Positions 37,544 through 48,483 of a stretch of DNA of 64,000 nucleotides are shown piece by piece (position 1 is the first letter of the stretch; every line of letters starts with the position of its first letter). Below the pieces are notes generated by a model. That model saw nothing but the letters and a program-made list of their open reading frames with translations, did not search any database and had not been told where the DNA came from. Both the position numbers and the translations under genes were made by a program. Source of the stretch: Cephalopachus bancanus (lineage: Eukaryota > Chordata > Mammalia > Primates > Tarsiidae); the NCBI GenBank assembly GCA_027257055.1, contig JAPVLO010000073.1, forward strand, positions 7,244,501 to 7,308,500. The letters are read 5' to 3'.

Positions 37544-37797
37544 AAAAAATTATTTGTCGCCTTTCATTTGTCAAGAACAACTGGTGTTCCTTCAATTATA
37601 CTGACTGAAAAGGAAAATCCTAAAAGTATAAATTTTGATGACCTTTTTTATTTTTGCAGAAAAGTGATTTGTGGAAATGATTTTGCCAAAAAATGTGCCA
37701 GAAAAAGCTTATGATCAGTCAAAATATCACATTTCTTATTTGTTGCATTATATAAGGTAAATGAAGCTTTCTTTAAATGACACGTTTCCTTTGTTAG

Positions 37798-37960
37798 GAT
37801 TTTATTTCCTTTGGCTCTGGAGAGCCACCAGCCAGCGAGTACCACTCCTTTGTGCTTTATCATAACAACAGTCCCCGGTGGTCTGAACTGCTGAAACTTC
37901 CCATTCCCGTGGATAAGTTCCGGGGTGCACACATCCGCTTTGAATTTCGGCACTGTTCCA
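37798..37960 (+). CDS. DOCK4: DOCK4 exon encoding the DHR-1 core
   Basis: This is the longest exon here, 163 nt, with acceptor cctttgttag and consensus donor gtaagt. It encodes 54 complete codons from DFISFGSGEPPASEYHSF to RGAHIRFEFRHCS and ends with the first base of the next codon. SEYHSFVLYHNNSPRWSE followed by KLPIPVDKFRGAHIRFEF is the most strongly conserved block of the DHR-1 beta sandwich in DOCK3 and DOCK4. It includes the turn before the RGAH strand, characteristic of DOCK C2 domains. The phase changes from 0 to 1. A 148-codon open frame on the opposite strand across this exon (37648-38094) is a by-product of the coding sequence. The match is exact in style and position, so I regard this exon as secure. 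Confidence 0.97.
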
Positions 37961-38216
37961 GTAAGTACATGGTGGAGCTGGCTATCTGTCTTTGTTGTGC
38001 TGGGGTAATCTGGGTGCTGAGCTGTAGGCACATGTGGGCTGTTCTGCAGGAAGTGTGTGAAAAATGAAAGGCCTCCGAGGGAAAGAGGAGGCACGGGGGA
38101 ATCATGGAGGGTAGTGAGCTCACTTCTCGAAGAGCCAATAACCTAAATGGAAGCATAGAAGACAGAAAAGGAGGAGAAACATATATAGATTACTTCGATA
38201 AAGATTAATTTGTCAC

Positions 38217-38501
38217 CGGGCTCGGTGGCTCAGCCTATAATCCCACGCTTTGGGAGGCTGAGGTGAGTGAATTGCCTGAGTCCGCGGGTTTGAGACCCTC
38301 CTAGGCAACTTGGTGAGACCTCATCTCTACAATAAATCAAAAAATTAGCTGGGCGTGGTAGCGCCGGCCTGTAGTTCCAGCTACTTGGAAGGCTGAGGCG
38401 GAAGGATCGCTGGAGCCCAGCAGGTCAAGGCTGTGGTGGCCGGGAGCGGCCACTGCACTCCAGTCTAGGCAGCAGAGGGAGACTCCAACGCAAAAAAAAA
38501 A
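38217..38501 (+). repeat. Young dimeric Alu with target-site duplication
   Basis: It is one of the freshest Alus here, with cgggctcggtggctcagcct, tctacaataaatcaaaaaat and ctacttggaaggctgaggcg. Flanking copies aagattaatttgtcac (38201-38216) and aaggttaatttgtcac (38502-38517) differ by one base. Confidence 0.95.
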
Positions 38502-39756
38502 AAGGTTAATTTGTCACGGACAGTCTAGAAAGATTAGCCAGAAAGGGGAGACCACATTTAAAACTGAACAGTCTGGTGGTCTCAGGCCACCCTAGCCAGT
38601 CTGGTATCACTAGGAGCCGTTTGAGCTCCAGACAGATCAGGGCAACCTACTAGGACTTCCTAGGCATGTGAAACCACTAGGGAAGCCTTCGATAGGCTCA
38701 GATTTATACCTGATTTGCATTTATATGTATCGCTATCCAGTCTCAGACGGTATTCAAATGAGAATCAAATAATGTCAGCCAGAAATTTGAAATAATTGCC
38801 TCATTGTATAGACTTAAACAATCCAAGACATAGAAATGTTCCTGGATTTGTCTGTGTGGACATTGCTATCCATAAAGTTGCTATTTCTTGATGTCCCTGT
38901 TTTAATTATTTTCATTCATTACCACCTACTCAACCCTCCACTTCCTGTCCCCACACAACCCCAGTCCAGGGATCTTCTGGTATTCCCCAGGTCTCTCTGA
39001 ATGTGTCTTATACGCCGGAGTATACACTGTGACCAGAGAAGGTTTCAGTGAATCTTGCTTTGTGAACAGTACGACAAGTGAGAGATACAGGAGAATTACA
39101 TTATTGGAAAAGCAACAGGCTCCTCTCCAGTCTAGAAGGAATAGGGGTCTTGCCAAGAGATTTATGATGACTTCACCTGAGTGATGTTGTAATTCACCCA
39201 AGGCTCAGGCAGAAAGGAAGGACTTTGTCCATTGCTGGAACCATGGCATATTTCAGAATTGGCTCAGGGAGCTTCATAAATTATGCTTTGTGAATGTTTT
39301 AGAATGCAGTAAGATGGCTAGCAGGGTCTTACAATTCTTCCAAATTCCCAGGAGAGTTTCATGTACAGGACTTGGAATGGTGCCCTACTATTCCTTCCAC
39401 CAATCTTTCTTATAAATTCTCACTTGGGCCTAATATGAGCTTTAAGATAAGAAAAAAATAGAGAAGAATAAAGGGAAATAGCAGGGAAAGGGAGAAAGAA
39501 CATTTGAAGAAAAACTTATAATTCAGAACTTGAAAAGCAGAAAAAAAAGGCCATTTTCAGTGAAATATTTTAGATCTCTGCCCTCTTGTCCTTGCACTTC
39601 AAACGTTGCTGACAGGTTTGGGTTTTTTTATATCCGTTATTAAAATTTAGAAGAAACAACAAAGTGTAAAGAAGAAACAAAATCCCCATAATACCACAAA
39701 CTGTGAATAATCAATGTAATTATTTTATCACTTGGGCTTCCAGATATTTCTGTTTG

Positions 39757-40326
39757 TACAAGGGGGAACCCAAAGAGAACTGGAATTATTTTTTGGAGGG
39801 CAGACCCCTTGTAGTACAGCCTTCCCCTGTTAGGTAAGTGATCTAGGAACCTGTCAGCATCAGTGTACCAGCTAACATTGTGAGAGGCTGCATTCGGCTT
39901 CAGGATTTTTTTTTTTTTTTTTTAGATTCTTTCAAAGCATTTGCCCATTTCATGATGGGTGATTTACAAGCATACCTGCTCACACCTCACTAAGCAGTCT
40001 TGGACCAAAAATGACATGACCTCCATGCCCCATCCTCTCTGTTCACCTGATCTCACTTCAGGAAACTTTTTCCCCCCTTGGGATGAAAAAAGTCCTTGAA
40101 GGGTAACATTGTGCCAATGTAGAAAAGGTGAAACAAAAAATGGCAGAAGCACTAAGAGGCATCAAAACTGACAAATTCAAAAACCATTTCGAGCAGTGGA
40201 AAAGGAGTCTTGATAGGTGTCTTACATCAAACAGACAGTACTTTGAAGGTGATTGAAGTTTAGACATGTAAGAATAAATACATGATTTTTATAAATAAAT
40301 TCCATTTTAGAGGGTACCCTCTTGTA
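39757..40326 (+). mobile_element. Mariner deletion derivative, copy 2
   Basis: The ends are tacaagggggaacccaaaga and agagggtaccctcttgta between TA dinucleotides. It has the same layout as copies 1 and 3: a short 5' region with gcagaccccttgtagtacag, a deletion, then the last third of the transposase gene ending in DRC and a YFEGD-like tail (about 40217-40252). A T18 run at 39907-39924 lies inside. The flanks join as ctgtttgtatatattatgc, typical of an old L1 end. Confidence 0.83.
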
Positions 40327-40344
40327 TATATATTATGCAAAATT

Positions 40345-42195
40345 ATCATTTATTCATTAAACTGATATTTATTGAATACCTACTATATACCAGACACTGG
40401 AGATACATCAGTGAACACACCAAAATAGCTCCTCTCACCGAGCTTTCATTCCAGAGTCAGAAGACAGATAACAAAGGAGAAACTAAATATGTAATATACC
40501 AGGTAGTAAGTGATGAAGTGCAGTAAAGAGGACTTAAATTTGGGTTAGGGGCTAGAAAGTGATGGTACTGTGTTACCATGTTATATAAGGCATTCAAGAA
40601 AGACTTCTCTTATAAGGAGATGTGTTGGCAACAGACTAAAAGAAGTGAAGGCCTGAGCTGTTGAGATATCTGGGGAGAGAATATTCTAAGCAGAGAGAAC
40701 AGTACAAAAGACATGAAGTTGAAACATACTTGGCATTTTTAAGGAATAGCAAGGAGGCCACACAGGGAGCCCGGGAGCCAGATCTCATACTGTCTTTTAC
40801 ATCATGGCGAGGATCATGGATTTTATTTGGAGTGAGAAGAGGTGTCTTTGGAGGATTTGGAGTGATTATAGTCTGGCTACTGTATGAGTAATAGATTACA
40901 GGTTGTATGGTTGGGAACTGGAAGACCATTTGGGAGGCTTTATTCGTCCTCCAAGTAAGAAATGAATGTGTTTCCATATTAGGATAGTAGTAGTTTAATA
41001 CTTTTTTTTTACAGAATTTTAGCAGATTAGATGTGAAAGAAGGAGAAAATTCAAGAATGACCCAAATATTTTTGCTTGAGAATGAAGTGATCATTTAATT
41101 AAATAAAGACGACAACAGGAAAAATCTATTTGGGGAATAAAAAAATCAAACATTTCATTTTAGTCATGTTGAATCTTAGATGTCTGTTAGTCATTCAAGA
41201 TGTCAAATAGGTCGTTGAATGAAATTCAGGTTGAAAACTTAATCTTGGAAAGGAGAATATAGTTCAGTGGCTGGTCTTCTGTAGGCATTTAATAACCAGC
41301 ACTGGTAGAGTGGGATCCCTGATCTTAGCATTTGCTAATTGCCATGAAGTAAATACTCCCACTGTGGCCAGTTTCAAGCTCCCAATATGACATCACTGAA
41401 TGTAGAGTTGGGGAGAGATGTGCACTCTCAGCTCTTGTGAGCCAGTACATCACCAATTTTGATGATTTTTTTTTTTTTTTGAGTTCTGAGACCGATTGAG
41501 ATTCCTAGTGGTATATTTCCCTAGCAAAAGGAAGTCCAAGGATAGATCTCTGGGCAGTCACCACATTTAGAACTGGAAGAATGCAAAGAAGCCATTAAGT
41601 AACATTAAGAAGGAATATCCAACTGGGCTCAGTGGCTCAGCCTGTAATCCCAGCATTTTGGGAGGCCGAGGTGAGTGGATTGCCTGAGCCCGTGGGCTCG
41701 AGACCCGCCCAGGCAACTTAGTGAGACCTCGTCTCTACAATATATCAAAAATTAACCGGTTGTGGTAGTTCGTACCTGTAGTTCCGGCTACTTGGAAGGC
41801 TGAGGCGGAAGGATTGCCAGACTCCAGCAGGTTGAGGCTGCAGTGGCCAGGAGCATGCCACTGCACTCCAGTCTAGGCGACAGTGAGACTCCAACTCAAA
41901 AAAAAAGAAGGAATATCCAGTAAGTTGAAGAACAGCGAAGGAAGAATAGAATCCAGAAGGCTAAATGAAGGCAGTTTTTCAAGAGAGGATTGGTCAGATC
42001 TGTCAGGTGCCAGTGATAACTCAAATAAGATGAGGATGGAAATTGTCCTTTGATTTGTCATCATGAAAGTCATTGAACCTGACAATAGTTTTAGTGAATT
42101 TGTGGTGATAAACAAATTCAGGAGTGAGATGGAGGAAAGGAAGGAGGAACGGTGAGTATAGACAAATCTTTTGAGAAGCTTTGCTGTACAGAATG
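40345..42195 (-). repeat. Long antisense L2 LINE, split by an Alu
   Basis: From tatttattgaatacctacta onward the L2 order is preserved for almost 1.9 kb: gatatctggggagagaatat, gaatagcaaggaggccacac, catggattttatttggagtg, a gttgaatcttagatgtctgt block, and after the Alu tcaaataagatgaggatgga and gagtatagacaaatctttt. It retains reverse-transcriptase-derived sequence, but stops are frequent. Confidence 0.8.
41622..41904 (+). repeat. Young dimeric Alu inside L2, with target-site duplication
   Basis: It carries the lineage signatures (ggctcagcctgtaatcccag; tctacaatatatcaaaaatt; ctacttggaaggctgaggcg). The duplication aagaaggaatatcca appears at 41607-41621 and 41905-41919, the left copy running up to the Alu. 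Confidence 0.95.
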
Positions 42196-42790
42196 TAAGA
42201 GCCTCCATGTTTGTGCATAAGAAGACTCACTATCATCAAGATGTCAGTTCTTAAATGAAGCAATAGATTCAACACAATCCCAAAATTCCTCTAAATTACA
42301 GGTTCTACTACTGTAATTGATGTAAAACCTCTTCTCAGAGTCTTTGGTGTGATTTTCTTGACTTTAAAAAACATCAGTATTTGCCCAGGTTCTCTTTGGG
42401 GTTGAAATTCATGATTCTAAAGGAAAGTCCTTTGCTATAATCACATTTTCGGGTATGTCCTCATGCTGGGGGCTAATACCAGCTAGCCAAAATTACTGTT
42501 CTCTGCATGAGGCTCCACTTTCCTGTGTTTCAATGCCAGGAGCAATTGTAAGGGAATTATGTGTTACTAAACTTCTTGTCCGATCTTCATTTAACATTTT
42601 ACTCCTCCAGCTCAGGTCATACAGCATCCTAAAGGTGAACTTTTCTTCAAGCACAATGTTCCACTTATATGGGAAAGAATAACCTCCTAGCTCTTAACAC
42701 ACTACTGGCCCTGGAGAACTCCTTTCTTCCGGTCTGAGTACAAGGGGAAAGTCCAGTTGACCAAACAAGCTTCTGTTAATGCTTTCTCCA

Positions 42791-42812
42791 TTTTTTTTTT
42801 TTTTTTTTTTTT
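42791..42812. repeat. Solitary T22 run
   Basis: It is a run of 22 T followed by gagaaataaatcttggtgga with no Alu body. It may be the remnant of a retroposon tail or a slipped homopolymer. Confidence 0.9.
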
Positions 42813-43179
42813 GAGAAATAAATCTTGGTGGAAAGAACTGGAATGGTACTTAAGAGACGTACAGCAAGGTACCTAACATCTGTGACCTCAATTTCCTTAT
42901 TTATAAATAATTGCTAATGATCCTTGGCATTTCTATTCATTGTAATTCTTAATTAGGCATCTGAAAACCTCTTTGCCTCATTTCTGGCATCCAGAATAGT
43001 GAACCCTTATTAAACTATAAGTCGCAATTCATATTGTCTTCCAGCATGCCTAAATTATTCCAAAGAGGTAGCTTCTGCAAAGTTCATTCTCCTCACATAT
43101 GTGGATATAGGGAAAATCTTGTCATGGACCAAGGAAGAGCTTAGAGATTCCGTTTCCACGGGTAGTAAGCAAAGTATTG

Positions 43180-43450
43180 CATTTCATATTCATTCGCTCA
43201 CTGATTGGTTTACAATATACTTATTAAGAAACTACTATATTCTTGGCCCTCTTTGAAACAATAAAACAAAACAGACAAGAATGCTGACCTCATTGGTGCT
43301 TAGGGATGGGGGTGAGATGTGAATAGAAGAAAAAAGGCAATTCACAAATTTTATAAAAACATAATTTCAGACAGTGAGTTCCATGAATAAAATTAAGCAA
43401 GAAATGTAAGTTGCAGATTAGGGGGCAGGAATATGGGGTTGGAAAGTGGC
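43180..43450 (-). repeat. L2 fragment, diverged
   Basis: Similarity to antisense L2 is seen in attcgctcactgattggttt, taagaaactactatattctt and gacaagaatgctgacctcat. The assignment is weak to moderate. Confidence 0.45.
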
Positions 43451-43629
43451 TACTTTAGATGGATGGCCTATCCTAAAAGCTGCTTTCCATAGTGGATAGG
43501 AAGCTGGGAAATGGGTGCTATATTTATTGATGATCATGTTCCTGACAAATTATTTATCTGAACACAGATATGTAAGCACACACTTAAATAAGCAAGTGTA
43601 TTTTTTGTTTTTTTTTTGTTTTTTAACAG

Positions 43630-43736
43630 CGAAGGAGAAAGGAGAGAAGAAGTTGTTTGGTTTCTCTTTTGTCCCTCTGATGCAGGAAGATGGTAGGACC
43701 CTTCCAGATGGCACTCATGAGCTCATCGTGCATAAG
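43630..43736 (+). CDS. DOCK4: DOCK4 exon encoding DHR-1 strands (LFGFSFVPLM)
   Basis: This exon is 107 nt, preceded by a very long T-rich tract ending ttttttaacag and followed by donor gtaaca. Two bases complete a threonine codon (ACG with the A at 37960). The frame then reads 35 codons from KEKGEKKLFGFSFVPLM to LPDGTHELIVHK. The LFGFSFVPLM strand followed by DGRTLPDGTHEL is a hallmark of DOCK-family C2 domains; the DOCK1 group has a closely similar stretch. The phase changes from 1 to 0. The downstream donor gtaaca is weaker than the other donors in this window but is a normal GT site. Confidence 0.96.
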
Positions 43737-43940
43737 GTAACATCGGTCAGATGTTGGCAGTAGTCAGTGAAAAACAGTGCTGGATTATTAACTCACTGTC
43801 TTATCATTTTGGAAAAGAAAAAAAAATGACTGAAGAGAATACTTTTTTTTAAGTTTGCTCACAGGGAGAGTATCTTTTTGAAAGTATTGTTTCTATATTC
43901 TATCTCATATTCTAAAACAGTTTATTTTTTATTTTATGTT

Positions 43941-44095
43941 ATTTTATTTTTGAGTCTGAGTCTCACTCTGTCACCCAGGCTGGAATGCAGTGGCATGCTC
44001 ACAGCCACCACAATCTCAACCTGCTGGGCTCAGGCGAACCTGCCACCTCAGTCTTCCAAGTAGCTGGAACTACAGGAGCATGCAACCACACCCAG
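43941..44095 (-). repeat. Outer Alu, first part
   Basis: This is the right-arm half of an antisense Alu, interrupted by another Alu at its central linker. It continues at 44420. Confidence 0.93.
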
Positions 44096-44419
44096 CTAAT
44101 TTTTTTATTTTTTTATTTTTATTTTTATTTTATTTCATTTTTTGAGTTGGAGTCTCACTCTGTCGCCCAGACTGGAGTGCAGTGGCTGCTCCTGACCACC
44201 GCAGACTTGACCTGCTGGGCTCCAGCTATCCTTCCACCTCAACCTTCCAAGTAGCTGGAACTACAGGTGCACGCTACCACACCCAGTTAATTTTTTTATT
44301 TATTGTAGAGATGAGGTCTCACCAAGTTGCCCAGGCGGGTCTCGAACCCACAGGCTCAGGCAATCCACTCACCTCAGCCTCCCGAGGCGCAGGATTACAG
44401 GCTGAGTCACTGAGCCTGG
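44096..44419 (-). repeat. Inner Alu nested in another Alu
   Basis: This complete antisense Alu lies between the copies of ctaatttttttatttt at 44096-44111 and 44420-44435. It has the young tcacctcagcctcccgaggc end and ggctgagtcactgagcctgg. It shares orientation with the host Alu. Confidence 0.93.
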
Positions 44420-44557
44420 CTAATTTTTTTATTTTATTGTAGAGACAAAGTCTTGCCAAGTTGCCCAGGCTGGTCTCAAACCCCTAGGCTCAGGCAATCC
44501 TCTCACCTCCACATCCCAAAGTGCTGGGATTACAGGCATGAACCACTACACCTAGCT
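44420..44557 (-). repeat. Outer Alu, second part
   Basis: It resumes the outer Alu with attgtagagacaaagtcttg and ends aaccactacacctagct. Joining 43941-44095 to this part gives one full Alu. Confidence 0.93.
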
Positions 44558-44830
44558 ATAAAACATATTTGAAAGATTTTTTTTTTTTACTTTTGTTTTG
44601 GGTAGGTATTTGGGCAAGTCTGTATGTTGATCTTAAAGTTCTTTCCATACCTGTGATAGGATTAAACCTTACGTATTGTGTGCTTATCTAGATCTGTATA
44701 TATCCCTGGAGGTAAATTTAGCAAGGTCAGCATGACCTTTTTTTCGGTCTGCTACTCTTACTAAGCAAGCAGAGAAGTGGCTGTGCTTTGTAATGACAAC
44801 TTTAGCAGTTGGTCTTTTAAATCAAGAATT

Positions 44831-44859
44831 GTCATAAAAACATTTATTGTTTTTATGAC
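44831..44859. repeat. Perfect 11 bp hairpin
   Basis: gtcataaaaac and gtttttatgac are exact reverse complements separated by atttatt. It lies 27 bp before local repeat B copy 1. Confidence 0.9.
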
Positions 44860-44885
44860 GTATTATTAGGAAACTGGGATTACAG

Positions 44886-45046
44886 GCGTGAGCATTTAGG
44901 ATTCCAGCTTGTATTGATTCCTAGACAGATGGCTGTCTGGGTGCCTGTTGTCAGGACCTAAACTCTTCTCAAAAATAGGACTTTGGATCAGTTGAAGCCC
45001 TTGCACAAAGTTTGACTTAGTGCTCAGAATTCTAATCCATAAAAGA
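44886..45046 (+). repeat. Local direct repeat B, copy 1
   Basis: The blocks cttgtattgattcctagaca, aaaaataggactttggatca, ttgaagcccttgcacaaag, tttgacttag and ccataaaag are repeated in the same order at 46915-47057. Copy 1 has a few extra bases, such as tctgggtgcctg near 44936-44947. Confidence 0.8.
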
Positions 45047-45184
45047 GTTTGAATTGTCATAAACTTTGGAAAGAAAACTCACAAAGCAAGAGCCCAATCA
45101 TAATTGACTGGTAATGAAGTGTAGAATAAAAAATATATTTTAAAAGTACATAGCCAGTTTACTCTAAAATATCTCTCCTTTGCA

Positions 45185-45885
45185 CTTCTCCATTTCTGAA
45201 ACCATGTGATAACCAGACCCTTATCAACTCTCGCCTGTAATAACTGGTCCTGCCAACCTGCGTCTTGTCTCCCTCTAGTGCAGATTGCACTAGGACATTA
45301 TGATCACCCATCTAAGGTGCAGATCCAACCAGGTCACTTCCCAGCTGAAGGTCTGTTCAAAAGCTCCTCGTGGCTGAGAGAATGAATTCCGGTCTTCTCA
45401 GGGTATGGCGGGCTTCTGCCTCCCTACTGCTTCACTGCTCACCACTTCCTGCCTCTTGCTTGATGCTACAGGCACATCCAGCTCTTTCTACTTCCTTACC
45501 CACTGCCTGCTGGTTCTCTCTGCTGTGCTCCGTCCTTGGGGCTCCTGGAGCCATGCCTTCCCTTGCTTCTCCCTGACTGTCTTCTGCTCATACCCTGAGG
45601 CTCACCTTGGCCACAGCCTCCCTCAGGAACTATCCCCCACTCCCTGGCCCAGCTCTCTAGATTCCTAGCTGGCCAAATGCCCTCTCCTGAGCTCCTTGGG
45701 TATCCACATATCCATACACAGCTCTTAGCATTGTTCTCATCACGCTGTCTCTGAACTGATGATGACTTGGCTTACCCTAGTAGATCTATGAATGCCCTGG
45801 AGAGCAATAGCTGTGTCAGAGGGATTCTGGCATGTGATAGATGTGCAGTGAAAATTTATTGAATGAGCAAATGAGATTACAAGCA
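45185..45885 (+). repeat. L2 LINE 3' end
   Basis: Sense L2 features include ccaaccaggtcacttcccag, tcttagcattgttctcatca, agatctatgaatgccctgga and the final gtgaaaatttattgaatgag. Open frames at 45370-45668 reflect this element, not a gene. Confidence 0.75.
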
Positions 45886-45928
45886 AAAACTCTTTACCTT
45901 TAGATTGTTAATAACATGAGTGGGACAA

Positions 45929-46213
45929 AGCATGGTTGCTCATGCCTGCAATCTTAGCACTTTGGGAGACTTGAGGCAGGAGGATTGGTTGAGCCCAGGA
46001 GTTTGAGACCAGCCTCAATAAAATAGCAACATAGCAAAACCTTGTTTCTACAAAAAATTAAAAAATTAGCCGGGCATGGTGGCAGGTGCCTATAGTCCCA
46101 ACTACTCAGGATGTTGAGGCGGAAGGATCACCTGAGCCCAGGAGGTCAAGGCTGTCATGAGCCATGATCATGTCACTCAAAAAATGATCCCAACTCAAAA
46201 AATAAAAAACAAG
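45929..46213 (+). repeat. Dimeric Alu, older type
   Basis: This plus-strand Alu runs from gcatggttgctcatgcctgc to an A-rich tail. It has the conventional aggcggaaggatcacctgag right arm, partly rearranged at its end. Confidence 0.9.
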
Positions 46214-46264
46214 CAAATACAATACACACAGTGTTTTCTATTTTTATATGATGCATATTTTGCT

Positions 46265-46420
46265 GTCTATTTCTGTAATCATTCATTTTCTCATCATTTA
46301 TTTATCACATTTATTAACCATAGATTACAGCCAGGCACTGCTCTAGATGCTGGGAAAAGAATGGCAAACAAAACAGTCAAATCCCTCCATTTTTGGCACT
46401 TACAGTCTGCCTACTTTATA
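46265..46420 (-). repeat. L2 3' end fragment
   Basis: The blocks catttattaaccatagatta, aggcactgctctagatgctg, caaacaaaacagtcaaatcc and tggcacttacagtctgcc match antisense L2. Confidence 0.65.
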
Positions 46421-46914
46421 AAATGATCTAACAGACCTAACAATGTTGAAATATATATTAAAAAATATTTTTAAGCATAGTAACCAGAAAAGCAAACAGA
46501 AATACTAAATGGACTAAACCCCAGGGATTATCTATTTATCTCACCTTTAGGTTTGAAGTTCCCTTATAAGAGATATGATAAGTGATGTCTTCAGCTACAG
46601 TTTTCAAAAATATGCACCAGTATAGATGTCTGTGTAACTTTAAACCTTGACTCAGAGGTGGCATGGCTGAGATCATGAAGACCAGGCTCCCAGTTTCCTA
46701 ATAAGAGGCAGAAGAGTGAATCACTTCTATAAAGCGTATCCCATATGAACCTGTGGGTCGGAGGGTGCTTCTTTGGCAGGTGCCAGGTTTCCAGTCAAGC
46801 CCTGGTTGACTTCTCTCAAAGAGTATGAATAATACCAAGATTCTCGGTTGCTGATTAGAGAGATCTGTATGCTTAAAATGCCAGAGGACAAGTAGCAGAG
46901 CTCACTTCTCCATG

Positions 46915-47057
46915 TGAGCATTCAGGAGTCCAACTTGTATTGATCCTAGACAGATGCCTGTCGTCAGGACCAAACTCTTCATAAAAATAGGACTTTGAAT
47001 CATTTGAAGCCCTTGCACAAAATTTGACTTAGTACCCAGAATTCTAAACCATAAAAG
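46915..47057 (+). repeat. Local direct repeat B, copy 2
   Basis: This is homologous to 44886-45046 (cttgtattgatcctagacag, tgtcgtcaggaccaaactct, ttgaagcccttgcacaaaat, tttgacttagtacccagaat). The identity by eye is around 85 percent with a few gaps. Confidence 0.8.
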
Positions 47058-47466
47058 AAAATGTATTTGAGCTTGAAAAATGTGTGTTCAGCCACAAGGG
47101 AGGCTCAGGTCCTTTAATTTAGGGCAGACCTTCACTGTATAGATCTATCAGGAAGCACTGGCTCCATTGGGGGAGGGGAATCCAGCAGTTCAGTGTTCTT
47201 ATGAATAGAGTTACTTAGTGCTGCTTATTTAAGGAGTTGTGAAATACTTGCCAAGTATAATAACTTTTATTTTTAGTGTGGCTGATTCTGTGGTTTTCTT
47301 TCTCATATTATTGAGCCAACGAGTTCAGTTTGAGCTTAAGGCCACTGGTAGTTTATGATCATAAAACCATACTACGAGCATAATGCTTATACTTCTGCCA
47401 TGGCAGGAAAGCATACAGCCTACTGATCATTGAGGACTTGAATTTACTATTTAAAAGGAAAGTAAG

Positions 47467-47801
<335 letters not shown>

Positions 47802-47830
47802 TTACTGACTAAAATCACAGTCCATGTCTA

Positions 47831-47930
47831 GGCCGGGCACCGTGGCTTATGCCTGGAATCCCAGCACTTTGGGAGGCCAGAGCGAGAGGATCACTAAGAC
47901 TATGGGTTTGAGACCAACCTAAACAACACA
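47831..47930 (+). repeat. Alu left arm, split by a mariner
   Basis: It reads gccgggcaccgtggcttatg to accaacctaaacaacaca. The arm continues after the mariner with ggaccctgtgtctacaaaaa at 48487-48506. The remainder of the Alu is absent. Confidence 0.88.
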
Positions 47931-48483
47931 TAAAGGGAGACCCAAAAAAACCTGGAATTTACTTATAAAAAATGGTGTATTCTTACATGTTTGAACTTTA
48001 GTCACCTTCAAGGTATTCTCCATTTGACGCAATACACCTTTTAAGACTCTTTTTCCACTGCTCAAAACAGTTTTTGAACTTGTAGATTTTGATGCTTTTT
48101 AGTGCTTCTGCCATTTTTTTGTTTCACCTCTTTCACATGGGCAAAACATTTTCCTTTGAGGACATTTTTCATCCAAGGAAACAAAAAAAAGTCACTCTGG
48201 ACAAGATGGGATGAATAGGGAGATTGGGGATTGGAGGTCATTCCATTTTGGGGTCAAAAACTGCTGAATACTCAGCATGGTATGGGCAGGTGCATCGTCA
48301 TGGTAGAGCCAGTCACCTGTTTGTCACAACACGAGACGGTTCTTCCACAAGGCAGCTTCTCACAACACTAGCTGGTACTGTTGCTGATGGATTCCTAGAA
48401 TGCTTACCTAGTAGAGGAAGCCTGTACTACAAGGGGCCCATCTTCCAAAAGATGATTCTGTTTTTTGGAGGGTCCCCTTTGTA
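47931..48483 (-). mobile_element. Mariner deletion derivative, copy 3, inside an Alu
   Basis: On the minus strand it starts tacaaaggggaccctccaaa and ends aaaaaaacctgg...gggtctcccttta between TA dinucleotides. The minus strand keeps a LYHDDAPAHT-like motif (second catalytic aspartate region, about 48285-48310) and a tail like the other two copies. It has multiple stops. Insertion into an Alu shows mariner activity after primate Alus had arisen. Confidence 0.85.

Larger units (their letters stand above)
35280..37797 (+). other. DOCK4: DOCK4 intron, 2,518 bp, phase 0
   Basis: This is the shortest complete intron here, from donor gtatgt to acceptor tttgttag. Much of it is retroposed: a minus-strand L1 end, a plus-strand L1 end and an LTR-like retroposon. 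I see nothing recognisable in 36216-36845 or in the short pieces 37022-37345 and 37560-37797. Confidence 0.8.
37961..43629 (+). other. DOCK4: DOCK4 intron, 5,669 bp, phase 1
   Basis: This intron runs from donor gtaagt to a T-rich acceptor. It carries a young Alu, a mariner, and a nearly 1.9 kb antisense L2 interrupted by another young Alu. The stretches 38520-39650 and 42200-43180 hold no element I can name, apart from a solitary run of 22 T at 42791-42812. Confidence 0.8.

Noticed and set aside
37648..38094. 148-codon minus-strand open frame
   Set aside because: It runs opposite the DOCK4 exon at 37798-37960; its openness follows from the coding sequence and it has no recognisable motif.
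45370..45668. Overlapping plus-strand frames of 68 and 87 codons
   Set aside because: They lie within an L2 3' end and have L2-derived, pyrimidine-rich sequence.
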